Position numbers and translations under genes: made by a program
NCBI RefSeq assembly: GCF_900100335.1
Contig: NZ_FNFE01000001.1
Coordinates: 496,001-560,000 of the forward strand
Length of the DNA stretch: 64,000 nucleotides
Source: Natronorubrum texcoconense
GTDB lineage: Archaea > Halobacteriota > Halobacteria > Halobacteriales > Natrialbaceae
Direction: 5' to 3'
The notes under the pieces: generated by a model
What the model was told of the DNA's origin: nothing
Databases searched by the model: none
The model's input: the letters and a program-made list of their open reading frames with translations, nothing else
Shown here: one piece after another, positions 43,501 to 52,559 of the stretch
Layout of the letters: each line of letters opens with the position of its first letter
How positions within the stretch are numbered: position 1 is the stretch's first letter

Positions 43501-44448
43501 ATGGGGACCGTCGATAACCTCCGGGTGTTGCATCTGGTGACTGCGAGGGAGGTGTTTTTCGACCAACAGATCGAGACCCTCGAAGAGAAAGGCGTTGACT
43601 GCACTGTTTGCGTTGTTCCCGGCGCCGAACAGATCGACGGCGATATGGCCAGTCGCCGCGGCGTCAAGGAGTACCTGCAGTTTTTCCCTCGCGTTCGTCG
43701 TGAGTTGCGTCGTGGAGAGTACGACCTGATTCATGCGAACTACGGACTGACTGCCCCTTATGCGATTACGCAATTTCGACTGCCCGTCGTGTTGACGCTG
43801 TGGGGATCAGACGTCGTGGGATTCGATGGCTTGGTAACGAAGGCGTGCGCATGGCGATGCGACGCCATTACCGTTCGCAGCGAGGAGATGCGCAAACTGC
43901 TCGGACGCGACGCGCATATCCTCCCGAGCGGCATCGACCTCGAGCGATTCCGACCGATCGATCAGCGGACGGCTCGAGAGCACGTCGGATGGGACCTGGA
44001 GGGTACTCACGTGCTGTTTCCGTACTCGCCGGAGTACGAACGGAAGAACTTCCCGCTGGCCGAGCGGGTCGTCGAGCGAGCCGAAACCGAACTCGGTCAG
44101 CAGGTTTCACTGCAGACGATTTCTGGGGTCCCACACGAAGCAGTCGTCTATTACATGAACGCGGCAGACGTACTGATGTTAACCTCCGATCACGAGGGGT
44201 CACCAAACACCGTCAAGGAGGCGATGGCATGTAACCTGCCCGTGGTCTCGACTGCGGTCGGGGACGTTCGCGAACGCTTAGATGGCGTCTCGCCGTCACG
44301 TATTGGGACCTCTGAGAAGCAACTTGTCGACGGACTGATCGAGGTTATTCGCGCGGATAATCGGTCGAACGGACGTGACGCCGTCCGCAAGGTGAGTTGG
44401 GATCGAATCGGAGATCGAATTCTCGAGCTTTATCAAAGCGTTCTCTAG
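43501..44448 (+). CDS. Glycosyltransferase family 4
   Basis: A 315-residue GT-B glycosyltransferase. The N-terminal lobe carries VLHLVTAREVFFDQQIETLEEKG; the C-terminal lobe shows VLFPYSPEYERKNFPLAERVV and the nucleotide-sugar E-x7-E motif in DHEGSPNTVKEAMACNLPVVST. It transfers a sugar from a nucleotide donor inside the cell, presumably onto the dolichol-linked glycan of this cluster. The G+C is lower than in genes before it. It converges on another GT4 gene, with an 11-base gap. Confidence 0.85.
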   Translation: MGTVDNLRVLHLVTAREVFFDQQIETLEEKGVDCTVCVVPGAEQIDGDMASRRGVKEYLQFFPRVRRELRRGEYDLIHANYGLTAPYAITQFRLPVVLTLWGSDVVGFDGLVTKACAWRCDAITVRSEEMRKLLGRDAHILPSGIDLERFRPIDQRTAREHVGWDLEGTHVLFPYSPEYERKNFPLAERVVERAETELGQQVSLQTISGVPHEAVVYYMNAADVLMLTSDHEGSPNTVKEAMACNLPVVSTAVGDVRERLDGVSPSRIGTSEKQLVDGLIEVIRADNRSNGRDAVRKVSWDRIGDRILELYQSVL

Positions 44449-44459
44449 TCCGCTCACTA

Positions 44460-45578
44460 CTAATTCCGTCGAGACACATCCGTGAGAACTCGTTCGTATC
44501 GATCCAGAAGTCGGTCGAAGGCGTAGTGGTCAATCATATGTCGTCGACCACCGAATCCGAGTCGCTCACACACTGATGTATCCACCGCAAGCTGTTCGAT
44601 GGCCTCGACGAGCGCGTTCATCGAGCCGGCGTGGATGCCCACCGGTTCGTCGATGAGGATCCCATCCAACGTATGGTGTAACGAGACGACGGGCGTTGCA
44701 TAGCGCCACGCTTCGAGGAACACGTTCGGAAACCCCTCATAATCGGACGTGTTGACGAGTGCGATCGCATCACGATAGTGGTCGTGAATCTCGTCGGGGT
44801 CGACGAACCCGAGGAAGTCGAGATTCGAGAGCGTTCGAGCGTCGGCCGCGATCTTCTTGGAGTAGTCCGGATGATCATTATCGGGGGGGCCAATCATCCG
44901 AAACTGGATCTCAGGGAGTTGGCGCGCAAGCGCAAGAAACCGTTCAGGACGTTTCTGATCGGGGTCCATCGATCCCACCCAGAGAACATGCTCCCGATCG
45001 GCGTGTGCAATAAGTTCGGACTCGGGTGGGACATCGTACCCATTCGGGATGATGGGTGCATCGATGCCGTGCTCCTCGGACAGCAGTTGCTGTTGATGGC
45101 TCGTCTGCGCGACGACCGTGTCTGCCGACCGCATCGCCCTGATGTACGGGTATCTGAGTACCCCTCGACTCTCGAGGAGCGCTGGATCGACGTTTGAGTC
45201 GTTGGCAACCGCGTAGACGAACCCACCCCCCGACATGCACGCGTAAGAAGCAGTTGCCATACAGAGGAAGTCGTTTCCGCGGACGTAGTAGACATCCGCG
45301 TCAATCGATCTAAGCCCGCGAACCGTCTGAATCAACTTGAACGGGGCACGGGAAACACCACGAACGTCTGGAATCGCACAGAAAACATCGATACCGTCAA
45401 CTGTCTTACGCTGGGTTGAACCATACTTGAGTGTGAGAACCGACACGTCGTATCCTCGGTCTCGAAGTGCGGTTGCAAGCATGTACTGCTGACGTTCTGC
45501 TCCACCAACGCCAGATTCGATACGTGAATTGAAATACGAATGGATTGTGTCAGAAACGAAGCAAATCCCCTCACTCAT
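44460..45578 (-). CDS. Glycosyltransferase family 4
   Basis: A 372-residue GT-B enzyme. The N-terminal SRIESGVGGAERQQYMLATAL is the acceptor-lobe glycine-rich loop; the donor lobe contains VLWVGSMDPDQKRPERFLAL, FLGFVDPDEI and the E-x7-E region NTSDYEGFPNVFLEAWRYA. The acceptor is unknown, but its place in the agl island points to glycan assembly. Noticeably AT-richer than the window average. Next upstream on the same strand, 45 bases away, is an alkaline-phosphatase-superfamily gene. Confidence 0.85.
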   Translation of the reverse strand: MSEGICFVSDTIHSYFNSRIESGVGGAERQQYMLATALRDRGYDVSVLTLKYGSTQRKTVDGIDVFCAIPDVRGVSRAPFKLIQTVRGLRSIDADVYYVRGNDFLCMATASYACMSGGGFVYAVANDSNVDPALLESRGVLRYPYIRAMRSADTVVAQTSHQQQLLSEEHGIDAPIIPNGYDVPPESELIAHADREHVLWVGSMDPDQKRPERFLALARQLPEIQFRMIGPPDNDHPDYSKKIAADARTLSNLDFLGFVDPDEIHDHYRDAIALVNTSDYEGFPNVFLEAWRYATPVVSLHHTLDGILIDEPVGIHAGSMNALVEAIEQLAVDTSVCERLGFGGRRHMIDHYAFDRLLDRYERVLTDVSRRN

Positions 45579-45623
45579 TTTCTCGTTGTGGTAGTGTTCG
45601 ACAGCCGGTGGTTCGTTCGAGCG

Positions 45624-46553
45624 CTATTTGTAACCAAGTGCCTGAAGACGTTCATCCATGTCGATCTCGTCCATTGGTTTCCTATCCGGAGTCGGTGGGG
45701 AGTAGGTTTCCTTATCAATCGAGGTTGTCTGATACCATGGGACGACGCGAAGACAGTCGAGTGGAACATTTGGGTGGGCGTAAACCCCCCACTCTCCGAA
45801 CGCGTTTGCGTGGTCTGCAGAGATCATGACCGTCTCCGCCTCGAAATTCTCGAGAAGGAGTTCAAGGTCATCAAGCACATATCTGAGGTTCTCGATATAA
45901 GCAGCCCAGAGACGGTCTGTATCGAGAGAACCGTTTCTAGCTTTTTTCCAGAGTGATTTTTGAACGTCAAATGGCTCATCCGCCGTCTGCTCCGGGTCGA
46001 CAACCGGGTCCGGGATGCTAGGGAAGTGTGGCTGCATATAATGGACGATACAACGGTCGAACTCGCCTCGGTGCTCTCTCCCGACCCTAATTGCAGCATC
46101 CGTGACTGGTCGCGGCGGAATTGTGTGTTTCATCTCGTCCCAGCCATACTGCCAGACAGAATCGAGGCAGAAAAGGTCTGTCTCTTCAAGAAAATCGTCA
46201 GCAAAATGATTTGCTGTCACATACGCAGTGGCATCCATTTCATCAGCATACTGTTCAGTAAACGTTCGTTCCATCCACTGGTACGATGCAGAGCCAACAG
46301 AACGAAGCGTCCCCGGTTGATCCAGAAACGAATACTCCGCTTCTACCTCTTGTATCGCATCAACACGGGCAGAATCTAAAACAACGAGGAGATCCCACTC
46401 TTTTTCAAAGATATTCTCACCGTCAGGTTTCAGCGGTTCCAGTCGACGGAGCATCCCGACATAAAACTCGTAGCCGCTCTCCCGTAGCCCGATTGTTACC
46501 CCATCACGCCTGATCCGCGTCTTCGAGTGAGACATCCATTCGAGGAGAGACAT
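45624..46553 (-). CDS. Alkaline phosphatase/sulfatase superfamily protein (short)
   Basis: A 309-residue protein. The first metal site is WDLLVVLDSARVDAI (D60), the second ISADHANAFGEW (D247, H248) with a further ligand His in VYAHP (about 260). The region between (RSVGSASYQWMERTF) probably holds the catalytic serine or threonine. Compared with typical sulfatases of 450-550 residues it is short. The family includes sulfatases, phosphotransferases and phosphomutases; the absence of a CxPxR sulfatase signature makes sulfatase activity unlikely. Possible roles are phosphoglycerol or phosphate transfer onto or off the glycan. No signal or helix is visible. Confidence 0.75.
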   Translation of the reverse strand: MSLLEWMSHSKTRIRRDGVTIGLRESGYEFYVGMLRRLEPLKPDGENIFEKEWDLLVVLDSARVDAIQEVEAEYSFLDQPGTLRSVGSASYQWMERTFTEQYADEMDATAYVTANHFADDFLEETDLFCLDSVWQYGWDEMKHTIPPRPVTDAAIRVGREHRGEFDRCIVHYMQPHFPSIPDPVVDPEQTADEPFDVQKSLWKKARNGSLDTDRLWAAYIENLRYVLDDLELLLENFEAETVMISADHANAFGEWGVYAHPNVPLDCLRVVPWYQTTSIDKETYSPPTPDRKPMDEIDMDERLQALGYK

Positions 46554-46890
46554 CGTATAGACCTCAGGCGAAGCAATATTATATATTTTGTTTCGAACGT
46601 GATCGCTGGGTCCCTGTTACAAGAGAGATATTATAATGAGTTCATCATGAGTGGAAAAATAGCTGTGAAAACGTTTATGGGACAATACCCAACCAACAGG
46701 GGCGTCGATGACAACGGCAATTAAAAGACATAGATATCAGCATCTCACCCGGACAGCACGGCTGGAGTGAGAGGTCAGGATTACACCGACTGAGTTACTC
46801 GAGGTCCTTAGGTACCGTTGATTGACTACTCTCTTTCCTCAAGCCCTCTCGGCACAGATCACGAGTTATTGTCCAACTATCGTAGCCTCG
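46554..46890. other. Gene-free AT-rich gap inside the glycosylation island
   Basis: 337 bases with noticeably lower G+C than the window. I see TATA-like tracts next to the upstream end (AATATTATATATTTTG at about 46572-46587 serves the phosphatase-superfamily gene on the minus strand), and no convincing small gene, hairpin or transposon end. Confidence 0.5.
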
Positions 46891-47676
46891 TTATTTACTG
46901 GCTGGCTCAAGCGTCAATATATCTGGATGAGTCGCGAGTTCATCGTTTGGAAGTTGTCCGGTTTCGACGTACCGGTCACGTATTAGCTGCCAGTGTTCAT
47001 GTCGAGATTTTACCCTGACTGGGATTTGATTGATTTTTTGAACTTGGGCAATTGTGAATCGGTGTCGCCCATCATGAAGAATCAACTCACCATCTCTACC
47101 AATATCTATTGAGACTTCATGAAGTGACGGTGGCCAATACCGGTGAATCGTTCGTATCGTCGGATCCTCTTCGTGTTGGTTTCGCAGCTCAGCTTGCGTT
47201 CGATATCCGTGAGCGGCTATCTGATCGTACAGTTGTTCTAGTCGAACGAGTCGTGCCTCAAAATCAGCGATGTTCTCACAGCCCCATTTATATTCTCCGC
47301 GTTGTAAATCCCTTTCAACTCTCCTATAAAAATCAGTATTTTTCCATTCTGTACCTTCGACGAAATGGTCAACAAAGGCCGTATAGAGATCATATTCGGC
47401 TAACGGTTGAACATGCTTGTCCCATGAACCAGAAACAATTTCCGAGATGGCGTTTGAGTAAGCAAAACACTCTCGACCAGAAGTTGTTAATTTAGTGTTT
47501 ATCTGTTGAGGGTTAATGGCAAGAAGCTGAAATGGATCAATTCGAGCGGTGTGATGACGATCGCTCACATACCACGTCATCGCTCGAGCATAGAGTCGAA
47601 CTATCGGTGGGGAAACATCAAACATCACCCGATCTGGAACAACCGTCTTTACAGTAGATTTAATTACTGAAGACAT
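46891..47676 (-). CDS. Hypothetical protein with ParB-like nuclease-fold motif
   Basis: A 261-residue protein. The C-terminal part contains ILHDGRHRFTIAQVQ at about residue 200, close to the DGxHR motif of the ParB/sulfiredoxin fold, followed by INQIPVRVKSRHEHW. The N-terminal two thirds are not recognised (for example RVMFDVSPPIVRLYARAMTW and WGCENIADFEARLV). In haloarchaea such proteins occur within glycan clusters. Kinase or ADP-binding roles exist for this fold outside chromosome partition, so none is assigned. ATG 47676 was chosen over an in-frame TTG 18 bases upstream. Strongly AT-rich for this genome. Confidence 0.55.
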   Translation of the reverse strand: MSSVIKSTVKTVVPDRVMFDVSPPIVRLYARAMTWYVSDRHHTARIDPFQLLAINPQQINTKLTTSGRECFAYSNAISEIVSGSWDKHVQPLAEYDLYTAFVDHFVEGTEWKNTDFYRRVERDLQRGEYKWGCENIADFEARLVRLEQLYDQIAAHGYRTQAELRNQHEEDPTIRTIHRYWPPSLHEVSIDIGRDGELILHDGRHRFTIAQVQKINQIPVRVKSRHEHWQLIRDRYVETGQLPNDELATHPDILTLEPASK

Positions 47677-47985
47677 CTCGAAGAGGCTATACAAGATGAT
47701 GCAAGCGGGGCGAATATATCTATCGAACCCGCGCTAGTAATCGAGCAAACGTTCTCAACAACCGAATTGTATTACCAACATTTGTAGTGGGAAAACGCTC
47801 ACAGTAAATGCTACTGTTATGCACGTAGATACATACATGATTATAGAGCACGACCGACGCCGATAGAGTGGCAGATAGTTACTTTAAAATCCAATAATAT
47901 CATTGTTGGCGCGTGAATAAAAGAGCACAGTAACCCACGACCACAATCGAAAGTGGCATTATATGCCGTTGGAACTAGACCAGTA
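47677..47985. promoter_or_regulatory. AT-rich divergent gap
   Basis: 309 bases of low G+C with no open frame of note. TTATATG at 47959-47965 lies about 25 bases before the ATG at 47986 of the next gene. Upstream ATAATATCATTG and GTAAATGCTACTG are further AT tracts. No transposon ends were seen. Confidence 0.45.
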
Positions 47986-49113
47986 ATGAATTCGGGATAC
48001 TATAGAGACATATTCACGAAAGCTGCAAAGGACCCGATTGCAGCAGTAAACTTTGCAAAACGGGTGTTGAAAAACGGGTATTACGACCGCAAGTACGAGC
48101 GGTATCGTCGTCGGGAGGGGATTTCACTCCAGTATGATACCGTCCACGAGCTGGTGAACAACGAGGAGTTTGTCCTGGTGATTCTCGACTCGTGTCGGTA
48201 CGACTATTTCCGTGATGAGTACCCCGCGTATCTCTCCGGCGACCTCTCTCAAGTGTGGAGTGCCGGTAACCGGACCCCGAAATGGACGCCCAATCTGTGG
48301 ACTGAGTCGTACGACCTGACGTATCTGAGTACAATGTCGTACCCGACAACGAAAGCAGCGTACCGGAAGAAACGGATCACGTTCGATCCGTACGAGACGT
48401 TCGAGAACGTGATCCGGATCGACGGCCACGATGATCCGTTGCTCTCGAACACTCCCCCAGAGATCGTCACGGATATTGCGTTGCAGTACTTTGCCAGTGT
48501 CGATCCGGATCCGATTAGAGCCGTTCTTCACTACTCGTTGCCACACAGACCGTACGTTGGTGCTACCAAAATTCTCCCCTGGCGAGTGGACGTCGCTTCG
48601 GCTTTGTCAGTCTTCGAAGAACATCGAAGTGACGATGACGTGCCCTCCGAAGAACTCTCGAATCGAGAGACAGTGTTCGGCGAAGAACTACTGGAGTATG
48701 ACGTGACCGAAGCGGAGTTCGAAGAAATGGATGCAGAACGATACGAGGTGCGTCAACGAATCGACGATGGCCACCTCTCAGACGACGAGCTACGTGTTGC
48801 ATACCGTGATAATCTTCGAGCGGTCTTAGCGGAAGTAACAAGACTGGTCGGATACCTGGACTGCCCAGTCGTGATTTCGGCAGACCACGGTGAGCATCTC
48901 GGCGAACACAGCGACGAGCTCCCACGATACAATCATCCAAACAGGACCCATCCGGTTCTCCGTGAAGTGCCGTGGTTTGAGGTTGGTCCAGAGTCGAAAG
49001 GTAACGAAGCCCTATCCTCACTCGAGAAATTGCCGGAACTCGTTCCGGACGAGAACCGAGAGCCAACAGCCGAAGCCGTAGACAAACGGTTGCGAGCGTT
49101 GGGCTATCGTTGA
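47986..49113 (+). CDS. Alkaline phosphatase/sulfatase superfamily protein
   Basis: A 375-residue relative of the 45624-46553 product. First metal site is FVLVILDSCRYDYF (D68), second ISADHGEHLGEH at about 303-314, with a further His in YNHPNRTHPVL. The catalytic segment WSAGNRTPKWTPNLW aligns with the SVGSASYQWM segment of the other copy. Both end with a near-identical RLRALGY/RLQALGY motif, so they are paralogues. It lies in front of a flippase gene on the same strand. ATG 47986 was preferred to GTG 47953 because of the TATA box placement. Substrate unknown. Confidence 0.78.
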   Translation: MNSGYYRDIFTKAAKDPIAAVNFAKRVLKNGYYDRKYERYRRREGISLQYDTVHELVNNEEFVLVILDSCRYDYFRDEYPAYLSGDLSQVWSAGNRTPKWTPNLWTESYDLTYLSTMSYPTTKAAYRKKRITFDPYETFENVIRIDGHDDPLLSNTPPEIVTDIALQYFASVDPDPIRAVLHYSLPHRPYVGATKILPWRVDVASALSVFEEHRSDDDVPSEELSNRETVFGEELLEYDVTEAEFEEMDAERYEVRQRIDDGHLSDDELRVAYRDNLRAVLAEVTRLVGYLDCPVVISADHGEHLGEHSDELPRYNHPNRTHPVLREVPWFEVGPESKGNEALSSLEKLPELVPDENREPTAEAVDKRLRALGYR

Positions 49114-49229
49114 GCAGCAGATATTATCCGTCGATCTGGGTTGTGATAACGAAATCGATAAAGTGGTCTGTCGCACCACCAACCGGAACGCCTAACTGAG
49201 AGACGAGCGCCACTTGTGCGTAACACACG

Positions 49230-50672
49230 ATGCGAATCGGACAAACCTCCATAATTTTCTTTATTTCGAAGCTTGGCGTCTCTGCACTCGGTTTTGTCGC
49301 CACGATTGTGTTCATTCGTCTTCTCGGTGAGGATATCTACGGCTTCTTTGTGGTAACACTTGCGCTAGTTTCCTGGCTCGGGATCGTAAAGAGTGTCGGG
49401 TTCGGTGAAGCGATCGTTAAGCGCATGAGCGAGGACGAAGAACCCGATGCGTACCTCGCTGCCGGGACAACGATCAAAGTGGTTCTGACAACGATCGTTG
49501 TAATCGGAGTGTTCGTGCTTCGTGACTACGTAAACGAGTACATCGGTCAACCGGTGGCTGAGTTGGTTATTCTCCTGGTGATCATCACCATCTTCAGCGA
49601 TCTCGTCGACTCTGCACTGAAAGGAACACACAGGGTCCACGTGTATGCACCACTGAAAACGGTAATGGAAGGGACACGAAGCGTTGCAATGATCGCGTTT
49701 GTGCTCCTTGGGTGGGGCCTCACCGGAATGCTCCTCGGGTATGCAGTTGGAACAGCGGTGGTCGCGGCGCTCGGCCTCGCGATCGTACAACCCAACGTCG
49801 TCATTCCACGGCGACACCACATCGTTCGGCTGTTCGACTTCGCGAAGTACTCCTGGCTCGGAAATATGCAAAAGAAGACGTTTAGTGACATGGATCTTCT
49901 CATTCTCGCGCTGTTCGTCCCAGCCAATCTCACGGGTATCTATGCCGTTGCGTACTCGCTGTCGAAGTTTCTCGAGGTGTTCGGCAGTGCGATAAGCACG
50001 ACGCTCTTTCCGGAGATGAGCAAGCTTTCGACGGAGGATGATACGAAACTGATCAACACCCTCACCAACGACGCGCTTACGTTCGCTGGACTGTTTCTGA
50101 TCCCAGGAATCGTCGGTGCAACGCTGCTCGGTGATCGATTGTTACTCGTTTACGGACCCGGGTTAGACATCGGTGCGCACGTGCTCGTCATTCTGCTCAT
50201 CGCCGTCCTCGTGTACACATATGCGAGACAGCTGCTCACAACGCTCAACGCAATCGATCGGCCTGATCTCGCCTTTCGGGCGAACGGGGCGTTCATCGTC
50301 GCAAACGTCGTTCTGAATTTTACACTGATCTATTCGATTGGATGGGTTGGCGCAGCGATTGCGACGACGCTGTCAGCCACTGTGGGGTTCAGCCTCGGGT
50401 TGTACTACGCCGATCAACTCCTCGACGTTCGACTCCCGTACAACGAGGTTGGCCGTCAGTGGATCGCTGCCGTACTCATGGGCATCGTCGTGTACGCCGC
50501 TCGAGAACTCGGCGAAGCAAATCCGATCGCGGCGTACAACGAGGTGTTTGTCGTTCTGCTCGTCGGCCTCGGAGCGATAGTATACTTCGCGGTATTACTC
50601 ACGATTTCGAGTCGACTCCGCACAGCAGTGTCAGACAACCTCCCCTTCGATGTTCCGCTCGTCTACAATTGA
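49230..50672 (+). CDS. Lipid-linked oligosaccharide flippase (Wzx/MATE-like, AglR-type)
   Basis: A 480-residue membrane protein with about 14 helices, opening IIFFISKLGVSALGFVATIVF and ending LVGLGAIVYFAVLLTIS. Conserved pieces of the polysaccharide exporter family are visible: VKRMSEDEEPDAYLAAG and KTFSDMDLLILALFVPANLTGIYAVAYSLS, ALTNDALTFAGLFLIPGI. It is expected to move the dolichol-linked glycan to the outer face for AglB. G+C is moderately low. It ends 68 bases before the aglF-type gene. Confidence 0.87.
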   Translation: MRIGQTSIIFFISKLGVSALGFVATIVFIRLLGEDIYGFFVVTLALVSWLGIVKSVGFGEAIVKRMSEDEEPDAYLAAGTTIKVVLTTIVVIGVFVLRDYVNEYIGQPVAELVILLVIITIFSDLVDSALKGTHRVHVYAPLKTVMEGTRSVAMIAFVLLGWGLTGMLLGYAVGTAVVAALGLAIVQPNVVIPRRHHIVRLFDFAKYSWLGNMQKKTFSDMDLLILALFVPANLTGIYAVAYSLSKFLEVFGSAISTTLFPEMSKLSTEDDTKLINTLTNDALTFAGLFLIPGIVGATLLGDRLLLVYGPGLDIGAHVLVILLIAVLVYTYARQLLTTLNAIDRPDLAFRANGAFIVANVVLNFTLIYSIGWVGAAIATTLSATVGFSLGLYYADQLLDVRLPYNEVGRQWIAAVLMGIVVYAARELGEANPIAAYNEVFVVLLVGLGAIVYFAVLLTISSRLRTAVSDNLPFDVPLVYN

Positions 50673-50708
50673 TGAAAGGTCACCGCCGGTCGTGGGCAAC
50701 TACCAACA

Positions 50709-50714
50709 TATATA
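50709..50714 (+). promoter_or_regulatory. TATA box of the aglF-type gene
   Basis: TATATA lies 26-31 bases before ATG 50740, supporting that start over ATG 50728 and predicting a leaderless mRNA starting at about 50738. The box sits just after the flippase stop codon. Confidence 0.55.
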
Positions 50715-50739
50715 CTTGATCGGAATAATGGCTCTAGCC

Positions 50740-51474
50740 ATGCAAGCAGTCGTCTTAGCAGCCGGAAAGGGCACCCGCCTCGAGCCCCTCACCGACGACA
50801 AACCCAAGGCGCTCGTCGAGGTCGACGACAAGCCACTGATCGAGGACGTCTTCGATAACCTCCTCGAGATCGGCGTCACCGAACTGGTCGTCGTCGTGGG
50901 GCACATGAAAGAACAGATTATCGAACGCTACGGCGACGAGTACGAGGGTGCCCCGATCACTTACGCCCACCAGCGGGAACAGCTCGGACTCGCCCACGCA
51001 ATCCTCCAGGCCGAGCCCCACATCGACGACGATTTCGTGCTCATGCTCGGGGACAACGTCTTCCGAGGTAATCTCGGCGATGTCATTAACCGCCAGCAGG
51101 AGGATCGCGCCGATGCAGCCTTCCTCGTCGAAGAGGTGCCCTACGAGGAGGCCTCCCGGTACGGGGTACTCGACACGAACGAGTACGGCGAAATCGTCGA
51201 GGTCGTCGAGAAGCCCGAGGAGCCGCCGTCGAATCTCGTGATGACCGGCTTCTACACGTTCACGCCGGCGATTTTCCACGCCTGCCATCTCGTGCAGCCG
51301 TCCGACCGTGGCGAGTACGAACTCCCGGACGCGATCGACCTGCTAATTCAGTCCGGCCGCACGATCGATGCGATCCGGATGGACGGCTGGCGGATCGACG
51401 TGGGCTATCCGGAGGATCGCGAGACGGCAGAAGAGCGTATTCAGAACCCAGCGGAAGCGACTCCAGAACAGTAG
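50740..51474 (+). CDS. aglF: Sugar-nucleotide pyrophosphorylase, AglF-type
   Basis: A 244-residue nucleotidyltransferase. The N-terminal MQAVVLAAGKGTRLEPLT is the nucleotide loop; KPKALVEVDDKPL and LMLGDNVF supply substrate and metal contacts; the C-terminal WRIDVGYPEDRETAEERI matches AglF. AglF makes UDP-glucose from glucose-1-phosphate and UTP for glucuronic acid supply in haloarchaeal N-glycosylation. Start: see the TATA box upstream. It is followed by an epimerase on the same strand. Confidence 0.87.
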   Translation: MQAVVLAAGKGTRLEPLTDDKPKALVEVDDKPLIEDVFDNLLEIGVTELVVVVGHMKEQIIERYGDEYEGAPITYAHQREQLGLAHAILQAEPHIDDDFVLMLGDNVFRGNLGDVINRQQEDRADAAFLVEEVPYEEASRYGVLDTNEYGEIVEVVEKPEEPPSNLVMTGFYTFTPAIFHACHLVQPSDRGEYELPDAIDLLIQSGRTIDAIRMDGWRIDVGYPEDRETAEERIQNPAEATPEQ

Positions 51475-51534
51475 GAACGGGTCGATCTGAGAGACTCCGA
51501 AACGCACTAACGAATCCTCCCCGTTAGGGCCGAT

Positions 51535-52518
51535 ATGAACGTCCTCGTAACGGGTGGTGCAGGGTTTATCGGCTCTCACATCGCCGAGGGACTCCTCGAG
51601 TCGGGCCACGACGTGGTTGCACTCGATATTCTCGATCCGTACTACGATCTCGGAATCAAAGAACGGAACATCGAGCGGTGTCGCGAACTCGGAGACGAAC
51701 GCTACGAGTGTATCGAGGGATCCATTACGGACGAGGAACTGGTCCGCGACGTCGTCGCGGGTCACGATATCGAGTTTATCTATCACCAGGCAGCGCAGGC
51801 GGGGGTTCGAACCAGCGTTGAGAACCCCAAGAAGCCACACGAGATCAACACGACCGGACTCCTGAATCTCCTACTCGCGGCCGACGATCACGGTGTCGAA
51901 CGATTCGTCAACGCGTCGTCCTCCTCGGTCTACGGAGAAGTCGAGTACCTCCCGTACGACGAGGACCACCAGAACGTCCCGCAGAGCCCCTACGGCGTAA
52001 CCAAACTCGCGGCCGAACACTACTGCCGGGTCTGGGACGATGTCTACGACCTCTCGACGGTCAGCCTGCGATATTTCACCGTGTACGGGCCTCGAATGCG
52101 ACCGAACATGGCGATAACGAACTTTACCTCACGCTGTCTGAACGGCGAACCGCCCGTGATCTACGGCGACGGCCAACAGACTCGCGACTTTACCTACATC
52201 GACGACATCGTCGAGGCGAACCTCTCGCTGCTCGAGACCGACGCGGCCGATGGAGCGGTCATGAACGTCGGCTCGACGGGGACCATTACGATCGAAGAGC
52301 TCGCCGAGTACATCGTCGACGAGACCGGCGCCGACGTCGGTCTCGAGTATTCCGACCCCAAAGAGGCGGACGCGCGCCACACCCACGCCGACGTATCGAA
52401 AGCCGGCGAACTGATCGACTACGAACCGTCGAGAGATATCCGCGAGGGGGTCTCACAGTTCGTCGATTGGTACCGAGAGAACCGCGACTGGTACGAGCCG
52501 CTCGTCCTGAACTCGTAG
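51535..52518 (+). CDS. NAD-dependent sugar-nucleotide epimerase/dehydratase
   Basis: A 327-residue extended short-chain dehydrogenase. NAD-binding VLVTGGAGFIGSHIAEGL at the N-terminus; the active site NASSSSVYGE and YGVTK (Tyr/Lys); the FTVYGPRMRPNMAI block and the QTRDFTYIDDIVEA segment are seen in UDP-glucose and UDP-glucuronate 4-epimerases. The exact sugar nucleotide is not predictable from sequence alone. It probably completes precursor supply for the agl island. Confidence 0.85.
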   Translation: MNVLVTGGAGFIGSHIAEGLLESGHDVVALDILDPYYDLGIKERNIERCRELGDERYECIEGSITDEELVRDVVAGHDIEFIYHQAAQAGVRTSVENPKKPHEINTTGLLNLLLAADDHGVERFVNASSSSVYGEVEYLPYDEDHQNVPQSPYGVTKLAAEHYCRVWDDVYDLSTVSLRYFTVYGPRMRPNMAITNFTSRCLNGEPPVIYGDGQQTRDFTYIDDIVEANLSLLETDAADGAVMNVGSTGTITIEELAEYIVDETGADVGLEYSDPKEADARHTHADVSKAGELIDYEPSRDIREGVSQFVDWYRENRDWYEPLVLNS

Positions 52519-52559
52519 ACCGATTCAAGAGCGATCCGCTGAGCGAAACTCGAGTTCCC

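Noticed and set aside
46527-46724. 65-codon plus frame in the AT-rich gap before the ParB-like gene
   Set aside because: It overlaps the start and promoter of the phosphatase-superfamily gene on the other strand and shows no codon bias or domain.
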